A stretch of 64,000 nucleotides of DNA, from NCBI GenBank assembly GCA_028752905.1, contig JAQNBH010000010.1, forward strand, positions 19,340,422 through 19,404,421. The letters run 5' to 3'. This DNA comes from Cladorhizidae sp. MBARI D1340-BT2. Lineage: Eukaryota > Porifera > Demospongiae > Poecilosclerida > Cladorhizidae. Shown here piece after piece: positions 23,901 to 35,900 of this stretch. The stretch's first letter is position 1, and each line of letters begins with the position of its first letter. Under the pieces are notes generated by a model. That model made no database searches. It saw nothing but the letters and a program-made list of their open reading frames with translations, and was not told the origin of the DNA. The position numbers were made by a program, and so were the translations under genes.

Positions 23901-26900
23901 AAATTGCTTGCATGCCAAAGCACGGGATTCGAAGTGCAGTGTTTCAGGGTTGATCTAATGAATAGGCATGCCCAAATAGCTTCTGTTTCTGGCACTCCGG
24001 ATGTCAAAAGTAGTGGGAAATGGCTGGGACGTACCATTGTTGTTGTGCATCACCACAGTGCTAAACTCTTCCTTCAGGCTACACAGCATCAAAGTGTTTT
24101 CCTGAAGCAGATCGTTGATTATCGTCGCTTTGCAGGGGACGTCCAAGTCCGACCGCAATGCTTTGCAAAATAAGTGGAAACTGGGAGACTCTACTCTACA
24201 CAAAGGCAACATATCATCGACAATGTACCGCGCTATACAAGTTTGGAAGTCTTTTCCGTTTTTGATATCAAGCAGCGGAACCTTTTTGCAGTACTCGTCG
24301 AGCTTTTGCTGCTTAGATCTTGGGGCATTTGTTGTAATGTCGGTAACTGAAGGCCAGTTCCTCATCCTCCTTTTTTTAGCGCGTTCCTTCTTCAACTTAG
24401 CCTCTTCATCTGCAATGCATTCGTATAGTACAGAGTGCGCTTCACGAATGTGTAGTCTGAAATTGGAGGTCACTGAGTTCATCCCCTTCACAACTTTTCT
24501 GGTCTTGCAGTTCTTTGCAAACACCTGACACCTTCACACGGCAACACCTTCACACGGCAACACCTTCACACGGCAACACCTTCACACGGCAACCTGTTTC
24601 TCCTGTACCTTTATGTACTTGAGAGAGCAAAAAATGTGGCAAGATCAGTCCCTTCTCGTACCTGTGAATGAGTGAAATTATTAAATTTGATTTGTTGCAC
24701 TCCACGTATTAAATCAATTAGCTAGCTAGCTAGCTAATCATTCATCCATTCCTTTTACACCACTCCTTCTTTACATTTTCGCTGGTTTGTTCCTGTTCTC
24801 GGTCGCTTGCGCTCTCTTCATTTTGCTCACCACTGGGACCAGGAATAGCTGCTGCTGCCGTTTCGTCAAACTCGAGACATTTCGACTTCACCAAGCATTT
24901 AAATACGTGACGTACAAAGCCAAGGAGACTTCTAAAATAGAGTCCACTGCAAGAGCTATTGTTTTTGGTGAACTTTGATCGAAAGCTTGTCAAGAAGAAT
25001 GCAAACAAAAGCTCTGGAAAGACGAAAGTATGGAGTCATGAAGAGCTACGAAGGATCTTCTTGGGTAGAATCGTGGGAGAAGAAGAGATATCTAGAAGCT
25101 GAAGACTCAAATGATCTGGAAGTTTGGAACTATAGTATTAACGGCTTTACCATTTATGCTCCACCCTTTACCTTCAGTCTTCAGATGGCGTCTGTAGCTG
25201 GTCCTTCCCTAGCGCTGGCTATCACAGGCCTTCCTGCTCCTGTGTCAACCCTGCTCAGTCACTGTATTTCTGGTGAGTCTGTGTGTTGCTGATGAAAGAG
25301 TGCAAGAATGACAGTCAAGAGAAAAATGAGGGGTTTACAACCACCCTGGATCTACCCCTGCCCCCTGGAGCGTTGTATTTTGAATTATCATGATTCAAAG
25401 AAATGCGTATTCCCGACATTATTCACAGTTTTGCTCACTCAATTTTTGTCCATAGATATAATTTTTATATCATTTGAATGCACCTCTTTGCTCTTCCAAA
25501 TGAATGATCACTTTTTCAATCCAGCCAATTTTCCATGAGATACGGTCCGTTCTGTGGGCTCACTTTTCCTGCTAAATGAAAAAAGGGGGGGGGAGTTTTA
25601 TTAGAAACTGACTGACAGCACAGCAACATAAATGGCAAGTCTTGATGAAGGCTGAAGATTTGTAATAAAAAAAACCTCTGTACTATTGCCAGTGTGTCAG
25701 GCTGTAGCCAGATGTTGATGGCAACATTGCTTTGCCTACAAGCTATAAATATCATTGGAAAGCACAGAGAATGAGCTACCTTTTGAGATCAAAACCATTC
25801 AAAATGGATGAAGCATTAAATTGGTGACCACAAATATGGTCTATGCCCCCTTAATTCAATTTTAATTCAACTTTGAATTAATGGACCTCAAAAACCAGTT
25901 TAAATACATATAATAACTGTGACAGGAAGACTCAGCTCAAGTTGACGGCCAATCAGCTGTCAACGAAGCGCGATGTTCTTTATAGCTTTCATGTCGGCTA
26001 AAAAGAATGTGAGAAAAAATATAAATTTATGGGCGTGGCAACTCATTTGTTTACAATTCAGTAACTAGCCAGCTACTAGCTACTACTTACCAGAGCAATG
26101 CTAGCAGTCTAACAGATGCCCAACTAGCAAACAAAGTATCTAAGCAAAGAAGTACGCTAAAACACTAACTTGCTAGGACGAAGCGGGAGAAGATATATGT
26201 GCACTAGTCAAAGGATCGAGAAAGCTACACTTTGTAAGATGTTGGACAAGGTTCGTAGTATTCCTGTAACTATGGAGGGTACCATGGGGCACGGAGAACT
26301 TCCTTCGCTGCCACGAGCAAACTGCCTGTAGGTTCTTAAAAGATTTAAAAAAAGTGCCGTCCTCGTGACTGAAATTATACGTACGTGACGTCGTCTTGGT
26401 AGGTAATATTCAATTTTTCACGTTCGTCGTTCGTCCGGTAAGGGTTAAATAATTACGCGAGTGTGCATTGATCATTCACTCGCGTCTCTGTGATGCTACA
26501 GTTGGGAACTTTGGAGCTACATAGCTCTCTACTATCTGTGGCTGCGGCCAAACTAGCTAGCTAGAGTAGCCGGCTAGACCAACTACATGCTAGGGTACAT
26601 AGCTCTCTACTATCTGTGGCTGCGGCCAAACTAGCTAGCTAGAGTAGCCGGCTAGACCAACTACATAGCTAGAGAACTGTTGCTTTGTCCATGCACCCTG
26701 CATCTGCACTTCTGAAGTTCGTGCAGTCGCAACCTTCGTTGGTTCTGTCTTTCCCTCAGCTCTCTCCTCTTTCTTCTCCGCAGAAAATATTTCCTGCGTG
26801 TCTGTAGGTAGCTGTCAGCAAGAAAAGGACGCCAAAACAAACTCCATCTCAACTACTGCTACAGTATATGATTTTGTATGACTTGTGGTAGGCTGATTAT

Positions 26901-29900
26901 TATTGCTTCATACAGTTTATTTTGGTGCTAGTGTGGACGCAACGAACGTGCATCGATGCATGTCAGCATTTCCCTCTGATCCAATGCACATTAGTGCACA
27001 TCGGTTTAATTAAGTGCAGTGTGGACAGGCCTTTAGAGGATTCTTTAATTAAGGGGATGGTTTAATTAAGAGCATGCTTTAATTAAGAGGATGCTTTAAT
27101 TAGGATGGTGCTAAGAAATAATTAAGACTTTTATGCTTTAATTAAGAGAATGTCAGGATATTGTGAGTTGGGTAGGTAAAGGGTCAGCAGGCAGTGTGGA
27201 GTACTGCAGGTCCTTCACATCTAGGAAGCCAGTGTACAAACATGTCTGAATGAAAGGTTTCCATCAACTTTTAACTTCTTGTGAGTATAGAGCTTTTGTG
27301 GCATTGTCCTAGCTTAGTGGTGTGCTAAGTCCACCAACACATCTCCAGTGAGGGACCTTGCAACGGAATTCACACTTGTCCTAGCTTAGTGGTGTGCTAG
27401 TCCACCAACACATCTCCAGTGAGTGACCTTGCAATGGAATTCACACTTGTCCTAGCTTAGTGTGCTAGTCCACCAAACATCTCCAGTGAAGGACCTTGCA
27501 ACGGAATTCAAGTGTTGTCCTAGCTTAGTGTGCTAGTCCACCAAACATCTCCAGTGAGGGACCTTGCAACGGAATTCAAGTGTTGTCCTAGCTAGTCCAC
27601 CAAACATCTCCAGTGAGGGACCTTGCAACGGAATTCAAGTGTTGTCCTAGCTTAGGTCAATACTAATAATTGTCCAATGAGGTCTTCCACAATTAGTTTT
27701 TAGCTACCCACCAACTCTGCGCGGTGTAAATGAATTGTGTGGTGCTTGTCATCATTTTATTTATTGGAGGATAACATTTTAGGCAGATCACAATTCTTTC
27801 AAGGGGATTCTTCTACACATAATCCACCATTATGCTGCAGTCTACTCTTTGCTGTTTGTGAAATTATTTAGTAACATAACGTAACAAACATCAGATATGC
27901 TGAGGGTAGCGTAGGTTTTAGATATATAATACTTCATGATGTGTAGTGTTTTTGTGAGAGTTATTGCTTGCCTGACCCCTTCATGCCGAGTGCAGCCCCA
28001 GTCCTCTCCTGTTTGCTGCTCTCTCCTCATCCCTTGCACTCACTGGAATTTCTGCTCTGTGAAGTGTCACGTGCCTCTGAAGGGTCCTCAGTTTCTCTGT
28101 TGCTATCAGCTCTACACTTCCTTTGTCTTTCCCAGTCAACTTTTCTTGCAGAGTCTGGCCCCACTTGCTGCATCCCTTCTCCCTCTCTGTCCCACCTGCT
28201 CTCCTGCTTTCTCTTACATGCTGTCTAGTTGGTGTTCAGCGCTGAGCATCTCCCTCTCTGTCCCACCTGCTCTCCTGCTTTCTCTTACATGCTGTCTAGT
28301 TGGTGTTCAGCGCTGAGCAACTGGCGGAGTAGCCATTCAGCTGGCACCTCCTTCAGGACTCCGTGTTGATGCACATGCTTCAACCTTGACATACCAATGG
28401 ATGGGCAAGGTGTATTTAGATACGGGAGATGGGGCATGGTCTCATATCAAGGTCCTGCCTGGCAGTTGGAACACTGCTCATCAACTCTGCTGTGAGCTTC
28501 TTTAGCAAACTAACTACATTTCACAAGTCTTGGTCTGTGATTTGTGGGGGGTAGCACTGTTGGGGGGTAGCACTGTTGGGGTGTAGCACTGTTGGGGGGT
28601 AGCACTGTTGGGGGATAGCACTGTTGGGGGGTAGCACTGTTGGGGGGTAGCACTGTTGGGGGGTAGCACTGTTGGGGGGTAGCACTGTTGGGGGGTAGCA
28701 CTGTTGGGGGGTAGCACTGTTGGGGGGTAGCACTGTTGGGGGGTAGCACTGTTGGGGGGTAGCACTGTTGGGGGGTAGCACTGTTGGGGGGTAGCACTGT
28801 TGGGGGGTAGCACTGTTGGGGGGTAGCACTGTTGGGGGGTAGCACTGTTGGGGGGTAGCACTGTTGGGGGGTAGCACTGTTGGGGGGTAGCACTGTTGGG
28901 GGGTAGCACTGTTGGGGGGTAGCACTGTTGGGGGGTAGCACTGTTGGGGGGTAGCACTGTTGGGGAGTAGCACTGTTGGGGAGTAGCACTGTTGGGGGGT
29001 AGCACTGTTGGGGGGTAGCACTGTTGGGGGGTAGCACTGTTGGGGGGTAGCACTGTTGGGGGGTAGCACTGTTGGGGGTACACTGTTGGGGGTACACTGT
29101 TGGGCCACATCGTCACTAACAGCTTACCAGTAGCATGGTTGGCAGGGTAATAGGTTATAAACTGCCACTAGGGGAAGGCACTAGTCCCCTCTGGGTTGCT
29201 ATCTCATGTTGATACTTGCAAGATGAAGTAGAAACACTTCAGGGTGTTCAGCACCTCTATCAAATACTATGTCTAGCCTAGTTAGGGCCACCATAGATAG
29301 TTCAGGGTATAGAACTCTATCAATTACTATGTCTAGCCTAGTTAGGGCCACCATAGATAGTTCAGGGTATAGAACTCTATCAATTACTATGTCTAGCCTA
29401 GTTAGGGCCACCATAGATAGTTCAGGGTGTTCAGCACCTATCAAATACTATGTCTAGCCTAGTTAGGGCCACCATAGATAGTTCAGGCAGGGGTGTATTT
29501 AGGGGGGGCGGGGGGGGGGGGGGGCATTCGCTCCCCCTTGTATCATTCTCGCCCCCCCCCCCTTGAAATTAGAGATATTTTTAAAAATAATGTCAAGAAA
29601 GGTGTAATACAAGAAAGGTGTAATAAGCTTATGATATCAGGTTCAAATGATAGGAATGTCAAACTGAGGTTCTTCTTGGTTTTCTCTGCCATACGTCCAC
29701 AATCTCTTCAAGGTCGCTCTCAGAGAGTACTTCTGGTGCCTCTATAGCAATCCTCATAAGGTGAGAAAGGCTGCAGTCACTTAGAGAATTACGCAAACGA
29801 GTCTTGATCATCTTCATCTGTGAGAAGCTTCTCTCCACAGAAGCAGTAGAAACTGGAATCGATAAGCAGATGGAGGCAATCTTGTGCAAATTGGGAAACA

Positions 29901-32900
29901 TGGCCTTGAGCATGTCGTTTGAAACAAGTTCTTTCAGCTGTGATGCAGTAGTATCCCGTGGTTGCTTGACTAACAGCTGGCGGAATGTTTTCCACTCTGT
30001 AAGTATTTCAGTGGAAATCATGGCTGTCTTCACTGTTTCTTCTCCATCCAATGTTTCTGCATCTCTATCTTCTCCGTAGTGAGCAATCAGTTTCTCAACA
30101 GACGTGTCTCCATAAGTGGGAAAAGATACTGAATCTGGTTTTGGAACTTTCCGTGGATCGAATATAGACAATGCTGATACAACAGCGTTGGATGAAGAAA
30201 ATCGGCTTGTTATGTTGGCCTTTAAATCAGCAACAAAAGGCTTACCAACAACATTCTGGAACGAAAGTATTTTATCAGCGTCAATAGACACCTTTGTAGA
30301 TGACTTCAAGTCTTCAACGTTTTCAAGAAGCTCCAACACCCAGTTCGCTCCAGGCAAAACGGCATCATCCAAGGATTTAACAGTAGCATCAACAAGGAAT
30401 GATATCAACGAGAGGTCAAGCTGCTCTGCCTGAAGTGCTTTGCTGAGCTTGGCTACTTGTGGTAGAGTGAAATCAAGCAAATATATAGCTGCAATCGTAG
30501 ACAATTTGCAGAGTGCACCATGGATTCCAAGAGCTTCTGGCTCGTGGGACGTCTCGTAGATGTTCCCAATGGTGATTACAATTGCAGAATAACTTGCTTT
30601 GACAGCTTTGACACACCTTTCATGTGCCAGCCAGCGTGTGTCAGATGGCTTGATCACTTTCATTTCTGGAAGTTCAAGAACGTGCTGTACCTCCTTCAGA
30701 CACTCTGCTCGCTTGGGGGAATTGCGAAAATGCTTCCAAAGAGTAGTCAAATGTTCTGTAAACATGAGCAATTCCAGGAGTTTTATTGGCAGCTTGCACA
30801 CAAGCCAACTGCAGTAAGTGACAGTGGCAGTGTATAAACAGAGCGTGAGGAGTATGTTTCTTGATACGTGCCTGAACCCCGGTCTTTCGTCCAGAAAAAG
30901 TTGCAGCTCCATCAAATCCCAATCCAACTATTCTTCCGACTTGTAGACCTTTCTTCTTTAAACAATCGATGAGATTAGAATAGATGGTCTCTGCATCAGC
31001 CTTCTTCAATGGAATAAGCTCCAGAAAGCACTCTACTGGTACACCATCTTCCTCCCAGCGGCAAAACACAGACAATTCTTCTACGTTGGTGACATCTGTG
31101 CACTCATCTGCCATGAGGCTGTACATAGGTGCCTTTTGAAGTCGCTTCAGAATCGACTCCTCCACCCATGTCCCCAATGATTCGATGAATTCAACCACAG
31201 CCAATCTTGATGTGTACCCAGCATTTCTTGGTGCAGTTTCTAAGAATTGCTTCAAATGTTGGCTGCCACATCGAACCACCACGTCAACCAGCTTCTCAAA
31301 TTTTGTCGAATGTGCAACTTGTTCTTTCGTAAGAAAATGAGTGAGTAGGATCAGGCACTTCACTGCAGCTCTGTTCTGAGCTCTTTTGCGAGCTAAAACA
31401 TTCTGGAGTTGCTGTACAACTGTTCCACCTTTGGCTGCTCCTTTAGCTGCAAAAAGAGCTTGAGTTGCATGGATATGGAAGTCACTTCTCGCATGAGCTT
31501 TCATTTTTTCAACAGCTTTCTTCCAATTTCTGCAAGGTTGTGTGACCCACACTCCTCCAGTACGCTGCAGACCAGATTGCTTGCAAACCTTGCAAAAGGC
31601 ACCATCGCTATCCTCGTCATAATAGAGCCAACTGAAATCTTTCTCCCAGCTCTTAGAGTATTTTCTCTTCGTGGATACAGAAGAGCGGTGTTTGTTTTGC
31701 TTGCTTTTCTTTGAAGGTGGAGGACTAAGGCTAGGACTAGATGCCTCGACATGCTCAGAGCTATCTGTTCTGCTATCTTCGCTATCGCTGCTATTAGCAT
31801 GAGAAGAGGCTTGAGAAGTACTTGCAAAGTATGAGCGAATATCCATATTAATATGAAGAGAAATCAGCTAGTAAGGTTTCTTTTATAGAGACTTTAAGAC
31901 CATGACATAATGGACTGAGTTAAAAATACTGAGAGAGAGTGGGAAAGAAGGAGGGAACTGAAGAAGTGACAAACCTACAAAGGAGAACACGTGGTGGTTT
32001 GTGATGACTTTAAGACCATGACATAATGGACTGAGTTAAAAATACTGAGAGAGAGTGGGAAAGAAGGAGGGAACTGAAGAAGTGACAAACCTACAAAGGA
32101 GAACACGTGGTGGCGTGTGATGACATCATGTCTAAGATTAGACTTGAAGACCATGACATAATGGACTGAGTTAAAAATACTGAGAGAGAGGGAGTGGGAA
32201 AGAAGGAGAAACAAAAGAAGTGACAAACCTACAAAGGAGAGAACGTGGTGGTGTGTGATGTCATCGTGTCATGACACATGCTCTCCTTTTTCCAAGCAGC
32301 TACAATATCATGAGAAATATATACAGTCTAGCCATAGTTCGGTATAGCATAATGCCATTGGTAGTCAGTCAAAATAGCTATCCTCAGACATTGTAAAAGC
32401 AAAAAAAAATATGGGGGGATCTTCCCCCCAGACCCCCCTTTTACGACTTATGAACATGTTAAGAAAATATTAACAAAAATTAGGGCACCAAGTGACCAAC
32501 CATTTCCACCCCCCCCCCCCTAGAGAACTAGAGAAAAATTGTGTATGAAACCTGTTGTCCATGATTTTGTAAGAAAATGCATGGAATGCAACATAATTCG
32601 ATTTCACAAAAGCCCACCTCCATTATACGAGTGACAAGTGACTATATCTAATCTATATATGCTGATTGCCGTAGCATGCAACTTCAGCAAATATTTAAGA
32701 TGGAATGTTGTACTAAAGATTTTAGAAAAAGTGCATGCCATCATAAGTAGCAGCTATATATACAGTTAGTACTGCAAAAATACCTGTGGGTAAAACACTT
32801 TCGTACTCCACACGGAAGCCCAGGGTGCACGTCCCCTTTCCGCACCATCCAGGCTCTCCGCCCCCCCTTATTTTTCCATATCTCCAGTTCGCCCCCCCCT

Positions 32901-35900
32901 TGGCAAAATTTCTGTATACACTGGTTCAGGGTGTTCTCACCTCTATCAATTACTATGTCTAGCCTATAGGGGCCACCATAGATAGTTCAGGATCAGACTC
33001 CCGTACTTCGCCTACCCACAGATTACTATGCCAACGTGATTTGTGCAATTTCACACCTCCTTTCTAGCAGGACTGGATTAAGGGGTTTAGGGAGGGGGCA
33101 TCCCCCCCCCCCCCCTTTCTTTACAAAATACTTTTTTGCGCCTCTCCTTCAACTCGATCTTAAATGCAGCCCTTGCTAGGCTTAGTAGCTTCTTGAAAGT
33201 CTCCTTAAAGAGCTTGTGCAACTACTGGAAGACTGCTCTGAAGTGATTATTCTGTTTGACAGAAGAACTACCATGAAATCACGGTCACTGGTGACCGCTT
33301 GTGTGGGAGGTGCTAGTGCGCAAGCTCTAACTGGTTACCGTGCCAATGTTGCTCTTGCCATCATCAACCCTTTACTTCACAACATATGTGTCTGATTCTC
33401 GGGTGAAGCCTTCGACCTCCCCGTATCCTCCTGTTGTCAATCCAGCATCATTTCTCATTTCCTACAGAAGAAAGGGTTTTATCATAGTATGGTAAAAAGT
33501 AAGTAGCGGCTTTGGCTGAAGTTTATGGCGCCCATGGCAACAGTTGATGTTGGAGGTGTCACACCTCTTATCGACGAGGATGAGATTCTTGTTGAGTGGC
33601 GCTTGTTCAAGCAAGTGTTTATGCAAGAAAAAAAGTTGGTAATGGAAGAGAAGAAGACTACCAATCCACAGCCTTTCAAGAAGCGAAGGTTCACATGGAA
33701 GTATCTGGAGCTTGCACTGGAATCTTTCCAGAGACGTTCGAGCTTCTCAACATCCTTCTTCTTCCCATAGGAACAGCTGCAGTCCAGAGGTCATTCAGCC
33801 GCATGGAGCAAATTAAAACAGGACTTCGCAATAGACTGAATGATGCTAACCTATCTCACCTCATGCAAGTGAAGGTCCCCAGAATTATCCACGGTCAACT
33901 TTGATGAAGTTCTTGAAGTGTTTAAAGAGATCCAGTTATAGTAACATTCTAGGACACAGATAGTTGACATACACTTATTAGTGCCTGTGGATGTCTTAGT
34001 GTTGTTGGTTGTAGGCTGTAGGGGCTACAGTATCAGGGTTTCATACAGAGAGCTTAGCTCTGTACTGTATCCCCTACAGCCTAGCTCTGTACTGTAGCCC
34101 CTACAGCCTAGCTCTGTACTGTAGCCCCTACAGCCTAGCTCTGTACTGTAGCCCCTACAGCCTAGCTCTGTACTGTATCCCCTACAGCCTAGCTCTGTAC
34201 TGTAGCCCCTACAGCCTAGCTCTGTACTGTAGCCCCTACAGCCTAGCTCTGTACTGTAGCCCCTACAGCCTAGCTCTGTACTGTATCCCCTACAGCCTAG
34301 CTCTGTACTGTAGCCCCTACAGCCTAGCTCTGTACTGTAGCCCCTACAGCCTAGCTCTGTACTGTTGCCCCTACAGCCTAGCTCTGTACTGTAGCCCCTA
34401 CAGCTTAGCTCTGTACTGTAGCCCCTACAGCCTAGCTCTGTACTGTAGCCCCTACAGCCTAGCTCTGTACTGTAGCCCCTACAGCCTAGCTCTGTACTGT
34501 AGCCCCTACAGCCTAGCTCTGTACTGTAGCCCCTACAGCCTAGCTCTGTACTGTATCCCCTCCAGCCTAGCTCGTACTGTAGCCCCTACAGCCACAACCT
34601 TATGTCCTAGAGGATGCCGCCCTCAATGGTTGGACACTGTATACGTACCGGACAGCTTTGGCTTGGCACGATGCACCTAATTACATTACATGTCCGTGCA
34701 ACTGAGCCCTTTCCTCACCACCTGTCCAAAGGTGTGATAAGTGGTATTGTATGCTGGATTTTGTCATGGTTACGACTCCACCACAAACCAAAACTGAAGG
34801 AAAATGTATGCTGTAGCTATGGAGATGACGAGGAAGAAGGAGAAAAACACCCCCATAACATTGCCCCCATAGCAACACCCCCATAGCAACACCCCCCCAT
34901 AGCAACACCCCCATAGCAACACCCCCCATAGCAACAACAACAAGATAGACTAATTAACAAACCTAAACACATCAATGTTTGTGGATAAATATTCAAGAAG
35001 ATGATGTGTTGGAACTCTAGCCCTAGCTCTCAGTCAGTCAGTGTTGCCATGGGGATAGAGGATGGTGATGTAACAAGTATGGAAATACCTTTGATCATAA
35101 TATTACATTAAAAAATGGCCGCCTCATAATGTGCCAATTTTGTTGTTGCCTTGGTCTAATAGGCATTAACAACTGCAGTGAGTCCAATTATATCCAAGGC
35201 TTTGCTACCCATGTGACGAATGCTGGCTTCAGAGTGATTGTCTTCAACCACTTGGGTGTGCTCAAGTCCGAGAAGCTCACAGCTAATCGAATCTTTACGT
35301 ACGGTGAGTATGTACTTGTATACAACACAACACACACACACACAACACAAGTAATTATATTTAATTTTATTATTGTACTGTTTAAAGTTAATTTTTTCAT
35401 TTTAGTGATTTTCTCTGTTATTTGGATATGTGCTTAAATACTGCATTGTGTGGTGGGGGTGTTTGCCGCTTTGTTGCCGGGAAAAAGGATTGTACTACAT
35501 GAGAGTTTCCCCTCAAAATAATATATTTATTTAATAGACGGACTACCTTGTAGGGTGAACTTTTGTGGAGTTGCATATTTTCCCACCTAGCTCAGCCAGT
35601 GCCTCCACCTAGCTCAGCCAGTGCCTCCACCTCTAGCTCAACCAGTGCCTCCACCTAGCTCAGCCAGTGCCTCCACCTAGCTCAGCCAGTGCCTCCACCT
35701 AGCTCAGCCAGTGCCGCCACCTAGCTCAACCAGTGCCTCCACCTAGCTCAGCCAGTGCCTCCACCTAGCTCAGCCAGTGCCTCCATCTCTAGCTCAGCCA
35801 GTGCCTCCACCTAGCTCAGCCAGTGCCTCCATCTCTAGCTCAGCCAGTGCCTCCACCTAGCTCAACCAGTGCCTCCACCTAGCTCAGCCAGTGCCTCCAC

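Larger units (their letters stand above)
29488..32923 (-). mobile_element. hAT DNA transposon, nearly intact, with TIRs and target duplication
   Basis: The element is 3,436 bp. The left end begins CAGGGGTGTATTTAGGGG and the right end finishes TTTCTGTATACACTG. The termini share an inverted CAG(GG/T)GTATA-type start followed by G-rich or C-rich runs. GTTCAGG flanks both sides (29481-29487 and 32924-32930), fitting the 8-bp hAT target duplication within one base. It is inserted in a 60-bp minisatellite inside ABHD2 intron 2. It carries one transposase gene on the minus strand and an internal three-copy repeat upstream of it. Confidence 0.9.

Noticed and set aside
28510..29116. Three minus-strand Pro/Thr/Gln repeats of about 195 codons
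   Set aside because: Translation of a 16-bp satellite in every frame; no start context or non-repeat domain.
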